35,578 bases of DNA, from assembly GCF_000281085.1 (NCBI RefSeq), contig NZ_JH767529.1:210253-245830 (forward strand). The letters run 5' to 3'. The stretch is from Catenovulum agarivorans YM01 (GTDB lineage: Bacteria; Pseudomonadota; Gammaproteobacteria; Enterobacterales; Alteromonadaceae). The notes below the pieces were generated by a model, which did not search any database, was not told where the DNA came from, and saw only the letters and a list, made by a program, of their open reading frames with translations. The translations under genes and the position numbers were made by a program. Shown here piece after piece: positions 7,059-16,083 of the stretch (position 1 is the stretch's first letter; each line of letters opens with the position of its first letter).

Positions 7059-9056
7059 ATGGCAAAAATGCAATATCCTCATCTTTTTTCAAGTTATCAA
7101 ATTGGCTCAGTGCAACTTAAAAACCGAGTGATCATGGGCTCAATGCACACCAATCTTGAAGAGCAAGATGAAGGATTTGACCGTTTAGCCGCTTTTTATC
7201 AAGCCCGTGCCAAAGGTGGGGTAGGATTAATTATCACAGGTGGTGTATCACCAAACAAAGCAGGTATTCTCGCGCCTAACCGCGTGGTGTTTGATCAGCC
7301 AGAGCAAATTGAACAACACCAGAAAATAACTCAAGCGGTCAGCCAATTCGATTGTAAAATTTGCATGCAAATATTGCATGCAGGGCGCTATGGTTATCAT
7401 CCCGATATAGTTGCGCCGAGTAAATTACAAGCGCCGATGATCCCGTTTGAGCCAGCCGAGTTGACTGAGCAACAAATAAATCAACAAATAGACGACTTTG
7501 TAAACTGTGCCAAACTCGCCGAGCAAGCCGGTTACCACGGCGTTGAAATAATGGGCTCTGAGGGTTATTTAATTAACCAATTTATCTGTGCCAAAACCAA
7601 TCAAAGAAGCGATGATTGGGGTGGTAATTTAACCAAGCGCATGCGCTTTGCATTAGACATTGTTAAACGGGTAAAAGCTAGCTGTCACAAAGATTTTTTA
7701 ATAATTTTCCGCCTTTCATTAATTGATTTGGTTGAACAAGGCAGTCCGTTTTCTGAAGTGATTGAGCTGGCAAAACAACTAGAGCAAGCAGGTGTTGATA
7801 TACTCAATTCTGGCATTGGCTGGCATGAATCGCGTATTCCAACCATCGCGGGTGTCGTGCCACCGGCTGCTTTCGTTGCGCCCACGGCCACACTAAAACA
7901 ACATATAAATATTCCAATAGTTGCTTGTAACCGCATTAATACCCCTGAACTTGCAGAGCAAATTTTACAGCAGCAACAAGCAGACTTTGTTTCGCTGGCG
8001 CGCCCTTTCCTAGCCGACAGTGAATTTGTCAATAAAGCAGCTGCAGGGCAAAGCCAGCTGATCTCCCCTTGCATTGCCTGTAACCAAGCTTGTTTAGATA
8101 GAATTTTTGAAAATAAAGTCGCCAGTTGTTTGGTCAACCCATTAGCTGGTCACGAAACACTATTTAATAAAAGCTGTACTAGTAAACTCAAGTTGGCAGT
8201 AGTAGGCGCTGGACCGGCTGGCATTATGTCAGCCATTACCGCGGCCCAACTCGGACACCAAGTGTGTTTGTTTGAAAAATCTGGTCAACTAGGTGGACAA
8301 CTCAATTATGCGGCCAATGTGCCAGGCAAAGAAGACTTCAAACTGTTACTCAGTTATTTTGCCAATATGCTAAAACACAGCAATGTTGAAGTTAAACTTA
8401 ACTATCAGGTAGAAGCTGAAGAATTAAACGCCTACCAACAAGTCATTATCGCCACAGGCAGCGCGCCTGTAATACCTGAAATATCTGGGGTCGAATATAA
8501 AAATGTCGCTACCTACCAACAGATTCTATCTGAACAAACAGAGTTAAAACAAAACATTGCCATTATTGGTACTGGTGGTGTGGCGATCGATACCTGTTTA
8601 TATGCACTCAAACATCAAGACAAACCGCATAATTATTACCAACATTGGGGAGTAGATATTAACAACCAAAGTGGTGGATTAGTGAGTAAAGTCCCGACAA
8701 ACAACATTCGCTCTATAACACTCACGCAAAGAAAAGTACGCAAACCCGGTACTGGTTTAGGTAAAACAACGGTTTGGATCCACAGACAAGAATTAAAAGA
8801 CTTTGGTGTTAAAGTGGTTTCAGGTGCAAGCTACCAGAAGATTGACCAAGATGGATTACACCTAGCAGTGCGCAACAAAGACAAATTAGTGCCAGCTGAA
8901 CAAATTATTTTATGTGCGGGTCAAATGCCACACACACCAAAATTTTTATCTCAGCTAACAGCCCCCTACCAAATTGTTGGTGCAGCCAAAGAAAACACTG
9001 TAATGGATGCGTATAAAGCGATAAAACAAGCTGTTGAGTTTGTTTACAGCTTGTAG
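7059..9056 (+). CDS. fadH: 2,4-dienoyl-CoA reductase (NADPH), FadH
   Basis: A 665-residue protein, near the E. coli FadH length (672). An N-terminal FMN TIM barrel (residues 5-330) carries the catalytic tyrosine in GSEGYLINQF (Y170) and histidine in GIGWHESRIP (H256). The 4Fe-4S ligands are C338, C341, C345 and C357 in CIACNQACL plus SCLVNP. A C-terminal FAD/NADPH domain has VVGAGPAG near 382 and IIGTGGVA near 505. It reduces 2,4-dienoyl-CoA during beta-oxidation of unsaturated fatty acids. The start could also be the ATG at 7068 (MQYPHLF), which fits E. coli better; neither has a clear ribosome binding site. It is divergent from the APE operon and convergent with rsmI. Confidence 0.95.
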   Translation: MAKMQYPHLFSSYQIGSVQLKNRVIMGSMHTNLEEQDEGFDRLAAFYQARAKGGVGLIITGGVSPNKAGILAPNRVVFDQPEQIEQHQKITQAVSQFDCKICMQILHAGRYGYHPDIVAPSKLQAPMIPFEPAELTEQQINQQIDDFVNCAKLAEQAGYHGVEIMGSEGYLINQFICAKTNQRSDDWGGNLTKRMRFALDIVKRVKASCHKDFLIIFRLSLIDLVEQGSPFSEVIELAKQLEQAGVDILNSGIGWHESRIPTIAGVVPPAAFVAPTATLKQHINIPIVACNRINTPELAEQILQQQQADFVSLARPFLADSEFVNKAAAGQSQLISPCIACNQACLDRIFENKVASCLVNPLAGHETLFNKSCTSKLKLAVVGAGPAGIMSAITAAQLGHQVCLFEKSGQLGGQLNYAANVPGKEDFKLLLSYFANMLKHSNVEVKLNYQVEAEELNAYQQVIIATGSAPVIPEISGVEYKNVATYQQILSEQTELKQNIAIIGTGGVAIDTCLYALKHQDKPHNYYQHWGVDINNQSGGLVSKVPTNNIRSITLTQRKVRKPGTGLGKTTVWIHRQELKDFGVKVVSGASYQKIDQDGLHLAVRNKDKLVPAEQIILCAGQMPHTPKFLSQLTAPYQIVGAAKENTVMDAYKAIKQAVEFVYSL

Positions 9057-9076
9057 ATTTGCCTTAGAGATTCAAG

Positions 9077-9925
9077 TTATTTAATTGCTAATCCAGCCTC
9101 ATATACAGCTTTTTTCTTTACCCCAAAAGTATCCGCGACTATACCTGCAGCAGCTTTTAACGGCATATATTCAACTAAGCTCCTTAACAGTTTTAAACAC
9201 TTTTCATCCACTTCAGCTTGTGCCGAGCTACCCTCGAGCACAAGTACAAATTCACCTTTTAGTTGATTGGCATCATCAGCCATAATTTGCAAAATTTCCC
9301 CCACAGGTGCAGAGATAAAAGTTTCAAAGGTTTTGGTCAGTTCACGGGCAATCACCACATGTTTGTCTGCACCTAATACAGCTTGAATATCTTGTAAACA
9401 GGCGACAATTCTATGGGTTGATTCGTAAAAAACACTGGTCGCTGTGGTTTGTGCTGTTGTGGCAATCGCAGCTTGGCGCGCTTGTTTTTTAGCCGGTAAA
9501 AAACCACCAAAAAAGAATTGATCGGTAGCAACGCCAGCAGCAGAAAGCGCAGTGATAATCGCACAAGCGCCAGGAATAGGTACAACCTTGATATTAGCTT
9601 CACGACAGGCTTTAACAATGCGATAACCTGGGTCATTAATTAGCGGTGTACCCGCGTCTGAAATTACCCCTATATTGGCACCAGCTAATAATTGTTTAAC
9701 TAGAGATTGTGCTTGTTGAGTTTCGTTATGATCATGATACGCAATACATTTTTTATCTATCGAAAAATGCTGGAGTAATTTATATGCATTGCGCGTGTCT
9801 TCAGCGGCTATCACATCCACCAAATTTAAAGTATCAATCGCTCTTTGGGTAAAATCCGCTAAGTTGCCAATTGGTGTAGCGACTACGTATAAAATGCCGC
9901 TTGTTTGCGCAGTGTGATCTTGCAT
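9077..9925 (-). CDS. rsmI: 16S rRNA (cytidine(1402)-2'-O)-methyltransferase RsmI
   Basis: A 282-residue SAM-dependent methyltransferase of the tetrapyrrole methylase fold. Signatures are YVVATPIGNLAD at the N-terminus, AAEDTRNAYKLL, and the SAM-binding SDAGTPLINDPGYR. It methylates the ribose 2'-O of C1402 in the decoding centre of 16S rRNA. The start at 9925 has AGGT about 8 bases upstream. It is divergent from lpoA, the same rsmI/lpoA arrangement as in E. coli and many gammaproteobacteria. Confidence 0.96.
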   Translation of the reverse strand: MQDHTAQTSGILYVVATPIGNLADFTQRAIDTLNLVDVIAAEDTRNAYKLLQHFSIDKKCIAYHDHNETQQAQSLVKQLLAGANIGVISDAGTPLINDPGYRIVKACREANIKVVPIPGACAIITALSAAGVATDQFFFGGFLPAKKQARQAAIATTAQTTATSVFYESTHRIVACLQDIQAVLGADKHVVIARELTKTFETFISAPVGEILQIMADDANQLKGEFVLVLEGSSAQAEVDEKCLKLLRSLVEYMPLKAAAGIVADTFGVKKKAVYEAGLAIK

Positions 9926-10012
9926 ATAGTTTACCTATATCATGTTATTTATTTTCTTGGCGTAGTAATATACCCGCCATGCGATTGAGATAATACAGTT
10001 ATTCAGGAAAGA

Positions 10013-11854
10013 ATGGACAAAGGTTTAAAAAAAGCGCTAATTGTTACCTGTCTTTTGGCTTTAACCGCCTGTGGCAGCACGCCAAAAGAAACAGCACAAC
10101 CAATAGAAAGCAAACCTGAAGTGAGCCAGCCGGTCGCTGCACGTATTACTGCAGGCGCTTATTTATTGCGCGCGCAACAAGCACAAGATCAATATCAAGC
10201 AAGTATTTGGTATGTGCGTGCAGCAGATGCTTACCTTGAAGAACAACAAGTAACTAAAGCGCTCGCATTATTGAGTGAACTAGACGACCAATATTTAAGT
10301 GAATACATTCTAAAACAAAAGAAGCTGTTTCAAGCAGAAGGTTTAATTCATTTTCAACAATATCAACAAGCCTATAGCTTAATTGAGCAGATTGAACAAT
10401 TACAAGGTTTTGAAAAGCGCCTCTTGCAGGCGAAAGCTATATCAGCGCAGCAAAGCAAACATTATTTAGTCGCGGCAAAAAATCAGATAGCACTGAAAAG
10501 TTATGTTGTTGCAGAAGAAAAACCGGCAATCAACGAACAGATTTGGGCTGACATCAACCAGTTAGCAGCGACAGCGGTTAAACATTTTCAAGAACCAAGC
10601 CAGCCAGAACTAACCGGCTGGTTAAAACTACTACAAATTACCCGCGCACATGCCAATGCACCCGCAACCATGCTGTTAAACATACGTAACTGGCAAGCGC
10701 AATATCCAAATCACCCTGCGGCTAATCAATTACCACAAGCTTTGTTAACAGCATTAGAAGTAAAAGCCTATCAACCGCAAAATATCGCGGTTTTGTTACC
10801 ACTAACAGGTAAATTCCAAAAACAAGGTCAGTACATTCAACAAGGCATAGTTGCAGCTTATTACGAAAAACAGCGTTCCCATACGCCTAGCATAGAGTTT
10901 TTGGATACAAATACGTTGAATTTTGAAGCGTTTTTGCAAAACCAGCAAGAAACGGCTAACTACGATTTTATTATTGGCCCACTGCTTAAAAATAATGTTG
11001 AGCAAGTTAAATTAGCTAATTTATTAACCCCAACCTTATTTTTAAATGACTTAGCCGAAGGGCAGATAAGCGAAGCACAGCAATTTCATTTTGCCCTCGC
11101 GCCAGAAATTGAAGCAGAGCAAGCAGCAAGACACATACTTGCCCAAGGATATAAAAAACCTATTGTCCTTGCTGCAAATGATGCCTACGGCAAACGCATG
11201 AGCCAAGCCTTTGGCAAAATTTTCAGCGAAGAAACAGAACATCAAGTCGCGATTGGTTTTTTCAGCAATACAGATGAAATGGAAGCTAATGTAGAGAAGT
11301 TACTAGAAACCGCACAAAGTAAAGACAGAGTAAAAACCATAAAACAGCTGTTAGGCAACCCACAAGGTTTTGAAGCTGATGCGCGTAATCGCCAAGATAT
11401 AGATGTAATTTATATTGTTGGAGACCCAACACAAACCCGTATTTTAAAACCTTATATAGACGTAAATACCGCGCCTTTTGCCGAGTTAATTCCTATTTTT
11501 GCAAGCTCGATAAGTTTTAGCAGTGCGTTAAACAATGCAGATTTACGCGATTTAGACGAAATTATTTTTAGTGACATGCCATGGATATTACCTGGGCAAG
11601 CAAACCGAAGTAAACTTGCATACCAAATGCAATTAGTTTGGGATAACCCAACTGATGCACTTTCGCGCTTTTTTGCATTTGGTTTTGATGCATACCAACT
11701 TATCGAGAACTTAGCGCAGATGAGAGTATTTCCGGGTTACACAATTGCCGGCATGACTGGTAAATTAACAGTCGAAAACAATGGAAAGTTACACAGGGAA
11801 CTTAAGTGGGCAAAGTTTAACAACGGCCGAGTTGTAAACCTTGTTATGAAATAA
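10013..11854 (+). CDS. lpoA: Penicillin-binding protein 1a activator lipoprotein LpoA
   Basis: A 613-residue outer membrane lipoprotein. The signal peptide ends in the lipobox LTAC with the lipidated cysteine at residue 20. An N-terminal helical TPR-like domain (about 35-240) is followed by a periplasmic-binding-protein-like domain starting at IAVLLPLTGKF near residue 258 and running to the C-terminus. It crosses the peptidoglycan to stimulate PBP1A. It is slightly shorter than E. coli LpoA (678). AGGAAAGA lies just before the ATG. It is the first gene of a tight operon, with yraN starting 1 base after its stop. Confidence 0.95.
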   Translation: MDKGLKKALIVTCLLALTACGSTPKETAQPIESKPEVSQPVAARITAGAYLLRAQQAQDQYQASIWYVRAADAYLEEQQVTKALALLSELDDQYLSEYILKQKKLFQAEGLIHFQQYQQAYSLIEQIEQLQGFEKRLLQAKAISAQQSKHYLVAAKNQIALKSYVVAEEKPAINEQIWADINQLAATAVKHFQEPSQPELTGWLKLLQITRAHANAPATMLLNIRNWQAQYPNHPAANQLPQALLTALEVKAYQPQNIAVLLPLTGKFQKQGQYIQQGIVAAYYEKQRSHTPSIEFLDTNTLNFEAFLQNQQETANYDFIIGPLLKNNVEQVKLANLLTPTLFLNDLAEGQISEAQQFHFALAPEIEAEQAARHILAQGYKKPIVLAANDAYGKRMSQAFGKIFSEETEHQVAIGFFSNTDEMEANVEKLLETAQSKDRVKTIKQLLGNPQGFEADARNRQDIDVIYIVGDPTQTRILKPYIDVNTAPFAELIPIFASSISFSSALNNADLRDLDEIIFSDMPWILPGQANRSKLAYQMQLVWDNPTDALSRFFAFGFDAYQLIENLAQMRVFPGYTIAGMTGKLTVENNGKLHRELKWAKFNNGRVVNLVMK

Positions 11855-11855
11855 T

Positions 11856-12206
11856 ATGAATAAAAGGCAAATAGGTGAACAATACGAACAAGCTGCAGCT
11901 AACTTACTCGCAAAACAAGGCATAAACTGTATTGCGCGTAACTTTAACTGCAAAATGGGCGAAATAGACCTAATTTGTCGAGATAATAACTGCTTTGTAT
12001 TTGTTGAAGTGCGTTTTCGCCAGCAAAATAATTACGGCAGCGCCGCCGCCACTGTGAGTTATGCGAAACAGCGCAAAGTACAAAAAGCAGCCATGTTCTT
12101 TTTAAAACAACAAGGGCTTAACATACATCACACTGAAATGCGTTTCGACGTCGTCAGTTTTGATTTTGATGTATCACAACCCAACTGGATAAAATCAGCA
12201 TTTTAA
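11856..12206 (+). CDS. yraN: YraN / UPF0102 family endonuclease-like protein
   Basis: A 116-residue protein of the UPF0102 family, which has a restriction-endonuclease-like fold. Visible family features are the N-terminal GEQYEQAAANLLAKQG helix, ARNFNCKMGEIDLI and FVFVEVRFRQ, where the E-x-D and E-V-R residues form the putative metal site. Its cellular substrate is not established. It sits between lpoA and diaA as in E. coli, with gaps of 1 and 6 bases. Confidence 0.93.
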   Translation: MNKRQIGEQYEQAAANLLAKQGINCIARNFNCKMGEIDLICRDNNCFVFVEVRFRQQNNYGSAAATVSYAKQRKVQKAAMFFLKQQGLNIHHTEMRFDVVSFDFDVSQPNWIKSAF

Positions 12207-12212
12207 TACACC

Positions 12213-12797
12213 ATGCAAGAATTAATTAAACAAAGTTTTACTGAAAGTATTCACACAAAAATTGCCGCCCTAGATGTGTTAGCACCAATAGTGGAAAAAG
12301 CCGCTGAAACCATGCTGCAAGCCTTATTAGCTGAAAAGAAGATATTAACCTGTGGTGATGGCCTAGCCCATGCAACAGCTGGTATATTGGCAAATGCGCT
12401 TAACTATAAATTAGAACACGAGCGTCCGAGTTTACCAGCCTATGCGTTGGCCGCTGATGCAATGGCAACCTCGTTATTAAGTGACGACAACCAAGCTTAT
12501 CAACAATTTGCCGGGCAATTACGCGCGATTGCCCAATCAGGTGACGTGTTAGTAGTGGTCAGCAGCAATTTAAACTCACCTGTGTGTTTACGCGCAATTG
12601 AAGCGGCACTTTCTAAGGACATGTTGGTCATAGCCTTAACTGGCGCTGATGGCGGTGAAATTGCTGGTTTATTGGGGCCAAACGATGTAGAGATTAGAGT
12701 GCCATCTGACAGCCCAGTAAGAACCCACGAAGTACATCAACTGGTTGTTCACAGCATTGTTGATGCCATTGAAAAAACTTTATTCCCAGGTATGTAA
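12213..12797 (+). CDS. diaA: DnaA initiator-associating factor DiaA (SIS domain)
   Basis: A 194-residue single SIS-domain protein of the GmhA/DiaA group, close to the E. coli DiaA length (196). It begins with an alpha-helical region (MQELIKQSFTESIHTKI), then KILTCGDG, VLVVVSS and the C-terminal EVHQLVVHSIVDAIEK helix. In E. coli DiaA forms a tetramer that binds DnaA and promotes replication initiation at oriC. Gene order (lpoA-yraN-diaA-dolP) separates it from GmhA, the sedoheptulose-7-phosphate isomerase, which is otherwise similar. Confidence 0.92.
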   Translation: MQELIKQSFTESIHTKIAALDVLAPIVEKAAETMLQALLAEKKILTCGDGLAHATAGILANALNYKLEHERPSLPAYALAADAMATSLLSDDNQAYQQFAGQLRAIAQSGDVLVVVSSNLNSPVCLRAIEAALSKDMLVIALTGADGGEIAGLLGPNDVEIRVPSDSPVRTHEVHQLVVHSIVDAIEKTLFPGM

Positions 12798-12798
12798 T

Positions 12799-13395
12799 AT
12801 GAAATCTTTTGTAAATATTGTTTTTGTTTTACTGCTAGCAAGCCAAACAACAGGCTGTGCAATTGCCCTATTTAGTGGAGCAGCAGCAACCACAGCCGCA
12901 GTTTCAGCGGATAGACGTGATTTAGATACCCAAGTGCTTGATCATGAGATAGAGCAGAAAATCGCCCGTGCAATTAACAATGAACCAAGTTTATTCGAAC
13001 AAGCACATGTGAATGTAGTCAGTTACAACCGCAACGTGCTGTTAGTTGGTCAAGCCACCAGCGAATTTGTGCGCAATAAAGTATTAGACATTGCAGGGCA
13101 AAATACCGATTTAAGAGACATTTACAATGAAATCGTCATTGCTCAGCCAACATCGGCTGCACAACGCGCCAAAGATGCTTGGTTAACGACTAAGGTTAAA
13201 ACCCGCATGTTGGCAGACAAAGAGCTAGATGGCCATCAAGTTAAAGTTTACACCGAAAACCAACAAGTATTTTTGATGGGTTTGTTAACTAAACGGGAGA
13301 AAAAAATTGCCGTTACCATAGCGCGTAATATGGATGGTGTGGAAAAAGTAATAGATGTAATTGAAACTAATGAGCAATTTGCCAGTGAAGGATAA
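12799..13395 (+). CDS. dolP: BON-domain outer membrane lipoprotein DolP (YraP)
   Basis: A 198-residue lipoprotein with a signal peptide ending in QTTGC (Cys20) and two BON domains (about 45-115 and 125-195), the second recognised by WLTTKVKTRMLADKEL and VFLMGLLTKREK. In E. coli DolP sits at division sites, supports outer membrane integrity and affects BAM function. The start at 12799 is 1 base after the diaA stop; a longer reading from 12745 overlaps diaA and lacks the signal peptide at its N-terminus. Confidence 0.94.
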   Translation: MKSFVNIVFVLLLASQTTGCAIALFSGAAATTAAVSADRRDLDTQVLDHEIEQKIARAINNEPSLFEQAHVNVVSYNRNVLLVGQATSEFVRNKVLDIAGQNTDLRDIYNEIVIAQPTSAAQRAKDAWLTTKVKTRMLADKELDGHQVKVYTENQQVFLMGLLTKREKKIAVTIARNMDGVEKVIDVIETNEQFASEG

Positions 13396-14275
13396 CTATA
13401 TAATCGCCGTTGATGGTGGTGGCTCTAAATGTCATGTGCGTTTGTTTGAACAAACACAGCAAAATGCCATTGCCGAATATACTGGCGGCTCATGTAATTT
13501 TGCTTCAGACTTTAACCAAGCCATTGTCAATTTAGTGCAAAGCATAGAGAAATTATTACTCAAAGCTGACTTAGCGGAAAATGTGATAAAAAGTTGCACT
13601 GTGGCGGGTGGGTTTGCTGGGGTAAATTTGCCAAAAGTTTGCCAACGACTGTCTAATTGGCAACATCCTTTCAAAAAATTTCTGTTTACCACTGATTTAC
13701 ATTTAGCCTGTTACGCTGCCAATCAATCTTGCAATGGCAAAGCCATTATTACTGGAACAGGTAGTTGTGCAATTGCGACAAATGACAGCACAGAAGTGAT
13801 ATTAGGCGGTTATGGTTTTCAAATTGGCGACCAAGCCTCTGGTGCTTGGTTAGGTCGACAAGCGATAGAACAAACTTTATTAGTTTTAGATAACCTAGCC
13901 ACACATAACCAGTTAAGTACGCTAGTTACAGAGCATGCAAATACTACAGACGCGACCCAACTGAGCCAGCTTTGGTATCAAGCGAGCCCCAGTCAATTCG
14001 CTGAATTAGCCCCTTTGGTTACAGGCTTAGCACACGAGAATGATCCCAGCGCTTTAACTATTGTCAACACGGCTATACTGTATCTCGCCAAGCTAATTGA
14101 GCAATTGAACCAGGTTCAATCAGGCTCAACTTATCTGTTAGGTGGATTAGCCAGTTTTTATTATCCAATGCTTAAAGAGCAATACAGTGTTAAGTTATCC
14201 GACCATCAACCAATCGCTGGTGCTATGGTTTTAATTGATAATCCGCAATTAAGTTTAAATGAAACATATGTTTAA
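13370..14275 (+). CDS. nagK: BadF/BadG-type N-acetylglucosamine or glucosamine kinase (NagK/GspK-like)
   Basis: A protein of about 301 residues of the ASKHA sugar-kinase superfamily. The phosphate-1 loop is AVDGGGSKCHV (about 14-24), AGFAGVNLPK follows, then the second phosphate loop ITGTGSCAIA and GDQASGAWLGRQAIE, typical of eukaryote-like GlcNAc kinases and of Vibrio GspK. It phosphorylates GlcNAc or GlcN at C6 with ATP. The gene overlaps dolP: starts are ATG 13370 (26-base overlap) or GTG 13385 (11-base overlap); neither has a clear ribosome binding site, which suggests translational coupling. With the deaminase downstream a GlcN-to-fructose-6-P route is possible. Choice between GlcNAc and GlcN cannot be made by eye. 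Confidence 0.85.
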   Translation: MSNLPVKDNYIIAVDGGGSKCHVRLFEQTQQNAIAEYTGGSCNFASDFNQAIVNLVQSIEKLLLKADLAENVIKSCTVAGGFAGVNLPKVCQRLSNWQHPFKKFLFTTDLHLACYAANQSCNGKAIITGTGSCAIATNDSTEVILGGYGFQIGDQASGAWLGRQAIEQTLLVLDNLATHNQLSTLVTEHANTTDATQLSQLWYQASPSQFAELAPLVTGLAHENDPSALTIVNTAILYLAKLIEQLNQVQSGSTYLLGGLASFYYPMLKEQYSVKLSDHQPIAGAMVLIDNPQLSLNETYV

Positions 14276-14400
14276 CAAACTAAACCTTGGCTATATACAT
14301 GGAATAAATTGGTATAAAAAAGCGGTTTTAAGCCACGTATAACCTGCTAAAGTTGCGCTATCAAGCTGCGCAAATCTATAAAAGATACCACAACAATACA

Positions 14401-15399
14401 ATGTCAAATTCACTGCTTACACAAGAAGCACTCGAAACACCTGAGCGTGTTGCAGAGCAATTAGAAGAAAACGAACACGCGATAGAAAAACTCGGTTCCC
14501 ACCTAAAAATTATGCAACCAAGGTTCATTTATATGGTTGGCCGAGGCTCTTCGGATCATGCAACAGGTTTTGCCAAATACTTATTTGAAACAGAGACAGG
14601 TGTACCTGTCGTGGGTGCTGCCCCCTCGGTCACCAGCATTTATGGGCAAAAACTTAACTTAGAAAAGTCCCTTGTTTTGGTTGTTTCACAAAGTGGTCGA
14701 AGTCCAGATATTATTGAACAAGCCAAAATGGCGCGCGAAGCTGGCGCTTTTGTGGTAGCTATAGTCAACGATGAAGACTCACCACTCGCCGACGAAATTG
14801 ACGTGATCTTGCCGTTAAAAGCGGGCGAACAACAAGCAGTCGGAGCGACAAAAACCTACTTAGCAACTTTGTCAGCCTTACTACAACTTGCCGCCACTTG
14901 GTCACATAACAAAGAACTGAAAAAACAAATACTGCAATTACCCGACTATTTGCGCAAAGCAATTGATCAGCCCGCATTGTTAATGCCTGAAGATTTTGAC
15001 CATGTTGAACATTGTGCCATTTTAGGCCGAGGTTTTGGTTTTGCCGTCGCTAAAGAAATAGCGCTAAAATTAAAAGGTTTATGCGGTATTCATGCTGAAC
15101 CCTTTAGTACAGCAGAATTTATGCACAGTGCCGCCGGTTTAACCGAACATAATCTCAAAGTATTTAATACAGTTATCACGGATGAATCGTATAAAACGCA
15201 TATGCAACAAATTACACGCTTTGTAGATAATGACCTGCCGATCCGTAATATTCAGAGTCAACTGAAAGATATTCCCGCAAGACTGCAGCCGCTAACTTTG
15301 TTGCAAAGGTTTTATCTAGACTTAACCCCTATCGCAGCATCGCGTGGCATTGATATTAACTGTCCACCGGGTTTACAGAAAATAACAAAAACCGTTTAA
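14401..15399 (+). CDS. nagB-II: SIS-domain glucosamine-6-phosphate deaminase (NagB-II-like)
   Basis: A 332-residue protein with two tandem SIS domains. Visible are FIYMVGRGSSDHATGFAKY, VVSQSGRSPDII and the C-terminal SRGIDINCPPGL...ITKTV, which is the tail shared by GlmS isomerase domains and NagB-II. There is no GlmS glutaminase domain, so it probably deaminates GlcN-6-P to fructose-6-P and ammonia, as described for Shewanella NagB-II. The ATG at 14401 fits the family N-terminus (MSNSLLTQEALETP); a TTG at 14353 would add an unlikely leader. It follows the kinase by 125 bases, so it could have its own promoter. Confidence 0.87.
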   Translation: MSNSLLTQEALETPERVAEQLEENEHAIEKLGSHLKIMQPRFIYMVGRGSSDHATGFAKYLFETETGVPVVGAAPSVTSIYGQKLNLEKSLVLVVSQSGRSPDIIEQAKMAREAGAFVVAIVNDEDSPLADEIDVILPLKAGEQQAVGATKTYLATLSALLQLAATWSHNKELKKQILQLPDYLRKAIDQPALLMPEDFDHVEHCAILGRGFGFAVAKEIALKLKGLCGIHAEPFSTAEFMHSAAGLTEHNLKVFNTVITDESYKTHMQQITRFVDNDLPIRNIQSQLKDIPARLQPLTLLQRFYLDLTPIAASRGIDINCPPGLQKITKTV

Positions 15400-15450
15400 A
15401 CAAAATTGCACTTTTGCCACGACACCTCTACTATTTGTTTATGGTGACAA

Positions 15451-16083
15451 ATGGATAAGGTAAAAGTGCACAAGTTTCCTGCAAAGTTACAGGGGTTAAT
15501 ATTGTTATTTAGCTTTCTACTTCCGCATAGCATAGCGAATACCGATATGCTTAAGCGGCTAAACAAACAATACAAACAAATACTGATTGATAGTCACATC
15601 GGAATTTTATTTCAATTAAGCCAACGAGCCGTCACAACCGACTTACTTAAACAAAGAATTGACACTCCCTTGTCATTGGCTCAAATAATTGAAATTGACA
15701 AGAATTGGTCTAACGACAAAAATCGCCAAACACAAATAACGCAAAACCAGCTTGCAAAATACCTGAGCGTTTTGATTAATTCACAACATTATAGCTTCGC
15801 AGAATTAATGTTGGTCGATGCAAACGGTGCTTTGGTCGCTGCATACCCGCTTACCAGTGATTTTTGGCAGGGTGACGAAGACAAATTCACCAAAGCGATA
15901 GAAACTAACAACTTTAGCGTAACTCCAGCGCAATGGGACGAAAGTACCCAAAGATATTCATTTTTTATGACAGTACCAATCACACAAAATACGCAAACAA
16001 TAGGCGCTTTGATTGCTGGTTTAAAAGTAACGCCGGAGTACATGCAAAGCTTAGAAAAAGCCTCAGAGCAACAACGGCTCTAG
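15451..16083 (+). CDS. Secreted or membrane-anchored stand-alone PDC/Cache-like sensor domain protein
   Basis: A 210-residue protein with a hydrophobic leader (GLILLFSFLLPHSIA, about 15-29) that looks like a signal peptide or an anchor. The rest resembles an extracytoplasmic PDC/Cache domain: a long N-terminal helix (32-95) and the core ELMLVDANGALVAAYP followed by TSDFWQGDEDKF and FFMTVPI...IGALIAGLKV, the pattern found in chemoreceptor and histidine kinase sensor regions. No HAMP, kinase, methyl-accepting or GGDEF domain follows; the protein ends at the sensor. GGTGACAA precedes the ATG. It may bind a small ligand in the periplasm and report to another protein. Its last 21 bases overlap the convergent gene. 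Confidence 0.75.
   Translation: MDKVKVHKFPAKLQGLILLFSFLLPHSIANTDMLKRLNKQYKQILIDSHIGILFQLSQRAVTTDLLKQRIDTPLSLAQIIEIDKNWSNDKNRQTQITQNQLAKYLSVLINSQHYSFAELMLVDANGALVAAYPLTSDFWQGDEDKFTKAIETNNFSVTPAQWDESTQRYSFFMTVPITQNTQTIGALIAGLKVTPEYMQSLEKASEQQRL

Noticed and set aside
7685-8137. Antisense open frame of 150 codons inside fadH
   Set aside because: Cysteine- and serine-rich shadow of a well-conserved gene, without its own family features.
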